From: Solirubrobacter deserti
GTDB lineage: Bacteria; Actinomycetota; Thermoleophilia; Solirubrobacterales; Solirubrobacteraceae
Direction of reading: 5' to 3'
NCBI RefSeq assembly: GCF_003344625.1
Contig: NZ_QPKJ02000004.1
Coordinates: forward strand, 434,001-498,000
DNA: 64,000 bases
The notes below the pieces were generated by a model that saw only the letters and a program-made list of their open reading frames with translations, made no database searches and was not told the DNA's origin. The position numbers and the translations under genes are program-made. Position 1 is the stretch's first letter. Each line of letters begins with the position of its first letter. Positions 63,085 to 64,000 of this stretch are shown here, one piece after another.

Positions 63085-64000
63085 ATGCTCGACTTCCAGA
63101 TCCCCCGGATCACGTCCGAATCGGTTGAGGAGAACCGCGGACAGTTCGTGGTTGAGCCGCTTGATCGCGGCTTCGGCTACACGTTCGGGAACTCCCTGCG
63201 TCGCGTGCTGCTGGCCAGCCTGGCCGGTGCTGCCGTGACGTCGGTCCGGATCGAGGGGGTGGCGCACGAGTTCTCGACCATCAAGGGCGTGACCGAGGAC
63301 GTGACGGACATCGTCCTCAACCTCAAGGGCATCGTGTGCCGCATGCACTCGGACGCGACCGAAGTCGAGGCGCCGCTCGTCGTGACCGGTCCGGGCGAGA
63401 TCACCGCGCGTGACATCGACCTGCCCTCCGGCGTCGAGATCCTCAACCCGGACGCGCACATCGCGACGCTCGACAAGAAGACCAAGCTCGAGCTCTACCT
63501 CACGATCGGGCGTGGCCGCGGCTACCGTCCGGCCGAGGAGAACAAGTCGCCCGATCAGCCGATCGGCGTGATCCCGATCGACTCGATCTTCTCGCCGGTC
63601 CGCCGCGTCGCCTACTCCGTCGAGCAGGCCCGCGTCGGCCAGCGCACGGACTTCGACAAGCTCACGCTGGACATCGAGACCGACGGCTCGATCGACCCGC
63701 AGGCCGCCCTGCGCGAGGCGGCCGAGATCCTGATCTCGAGCCTGTCGATCTTCACCGACGAGGACCGCATCGAGGACCTGCGTCAGGGCCACGCGAACCT
63801 GCCGCTCGAGAACGGCGGCGGCCCCGGCGGCAACGCGCTCGCCCCGGGCGGCCAGCGCGGCGGCGGCCCGATGGACGACATCCTCATCGAGGAGCTCGAG
63901 CTCGGCGTCCGCTCCTACAACTGCCTCAAGCGCGCCGGCATCCAGACCGTCGGCGACCTGGTTTCGAAGTCGGAGGGCGAGCTCGCCGCCATCCCGAACT
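63085..64000 (+). CDS. rpoA: DNA-directed RNA polymerase subunit alpha (partial, runs off the window)
   Basis: The alpha dimer starts RNA polymerase assembly. ATG 63085 gives FQIPRITSESVEENRGQFVV, then EPLDRGFGYTFGNSLRRVLL, the N-terminal domain signature. The 305 codons present cover the N-terminal domain (to about 228), a Gly-rich linker (NGGGPGGNALAPGGQRGGGP), and the start of the C-terminal domain (DDILIEELELGVRSYNCLKR, AGIQTVGDLVSKSEGE). No stop is reached before the window ends. It follows the rpsD remnant by 82 bases. Confidence 0.97.
   Translation, partial: MLDFQIPRITSESVEENRGQFVVEPLDRGFGYTFGNSLRRVLLASLAGAAVTSVRIEGVAHEFSTIKGVTEDVTDIVLNLKGIVCRMHSDATEVEAPLVVTGPGEITARDIDLPSGVEILNPDAHIATLDKKTKLELYLTIGRGRGYRPAEENKSPDQPIGVIPIDSIFSPVRRVAYSVEQARVGQRTDFDKLTLDIETDGSIDPQAALREAAEILISSLSIFTDEDRIEDLRQGHANLPLENGGGPGGNALAPGGQRGGGPMDDILIEELELGVRSYNCLKRAGIQTVGDLVSKSEGELAAIPN

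Overview
The window is high-GC actinobacterial DNA. The ribosomal, RNA polymerase and translation-factor genes, a Zn-type S14, a lineage-specific set of secreted proteins and the extreme GC codon bias fit the class Thermoleophilia (Solirubrobacter/Conexibacter-like). That placement is inferred from gene content and protein style; no database search was possible. Almost everything lies on the + strand and forms one long 'ribosomal superoperon' neighbourhood interrupted by lineage-specific accessory blocks.

Layout. (1) 1-3763: a small membrane protein, then rpmG-secE-nusG-rplK-rplA-rplJ-rplL. (2) 3764-6232: two strong terminators, a secreted protein and an acyltransferase-3 protein separate rplL from rpoB. 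(3) 6456-14090: rpoB-rpoC, closed by a textbook terminator. (4) 14242-32204: an 18-kb accessory block with four paralogous secreted M14 zinc carboxypeptidases, a secreted DNRLRE-vanadium haloperoxidase-like protein, a decayed second copy of it, a secreted metal-binding-repeat protein and an FHA-HTH protein. (5) 32496-37551: a DMT-like transporter, a PucR regulator next to alanine dehydrogenase, and a PYROXD2-like FAD oxidoreductase. (6) 37578-38443: rpsL-rpsG. (7) 38502-44015: a PEP-mutase/isocitrate-lyase family protein with a mini-P450-like protein, divergent from an ArsR regulator; an MMPL exporter; a secreted propeller-like protein. This block splits rpsL-rpsG from fusA-tuf. (8) 44272-60603: fusA-tuf, then the S10/spc operons rpsJ-rplC-rplD-rplW-rplB-rpsS-rplV-rpsC-rplP-rpmC-rpsQ-rplN-rplX-rplE-rpsN-rpsH-rplF-rplR-rpsE-rpmD-rplO-secY-adk-map. 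(9) 60551-64000: a convergent Vps62-like protein where infA is commonly found, then rpmJ-rpsM-rpsK, a wrecked rpsD, and rpoA running off the end.

Points that stand out: an rpsD remnant in its ancestral slot (start and C-terminus present, about 120 internal codons gone); ribosomal proteins with large low-complexity extensions (S3 with a Gly/Arg/Phe-rich tail, L22 and S17 with about 143- and 108-residue N-terminal extensions); the tandem carboxypeptidase family with duplicated terminators and a shared C-terminal signature; the haloperoxidase pseudogene; and a repeated extended -10 element (TGC-TATNNT) in front of rpoB, fusA and rpmJ.

How the genes work together: the core genes build the ribosome, RNA polymerase and Sec translocon. 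The accessory genes mostly encode exported enzymes, suggesting that proteolysis and oxidative chemistry outside the cell are important to this organism. Alanine dehydrogenase beside a PucR regulator would fit use of the amino acids released by the carboxypeptidases, but that link is inference.
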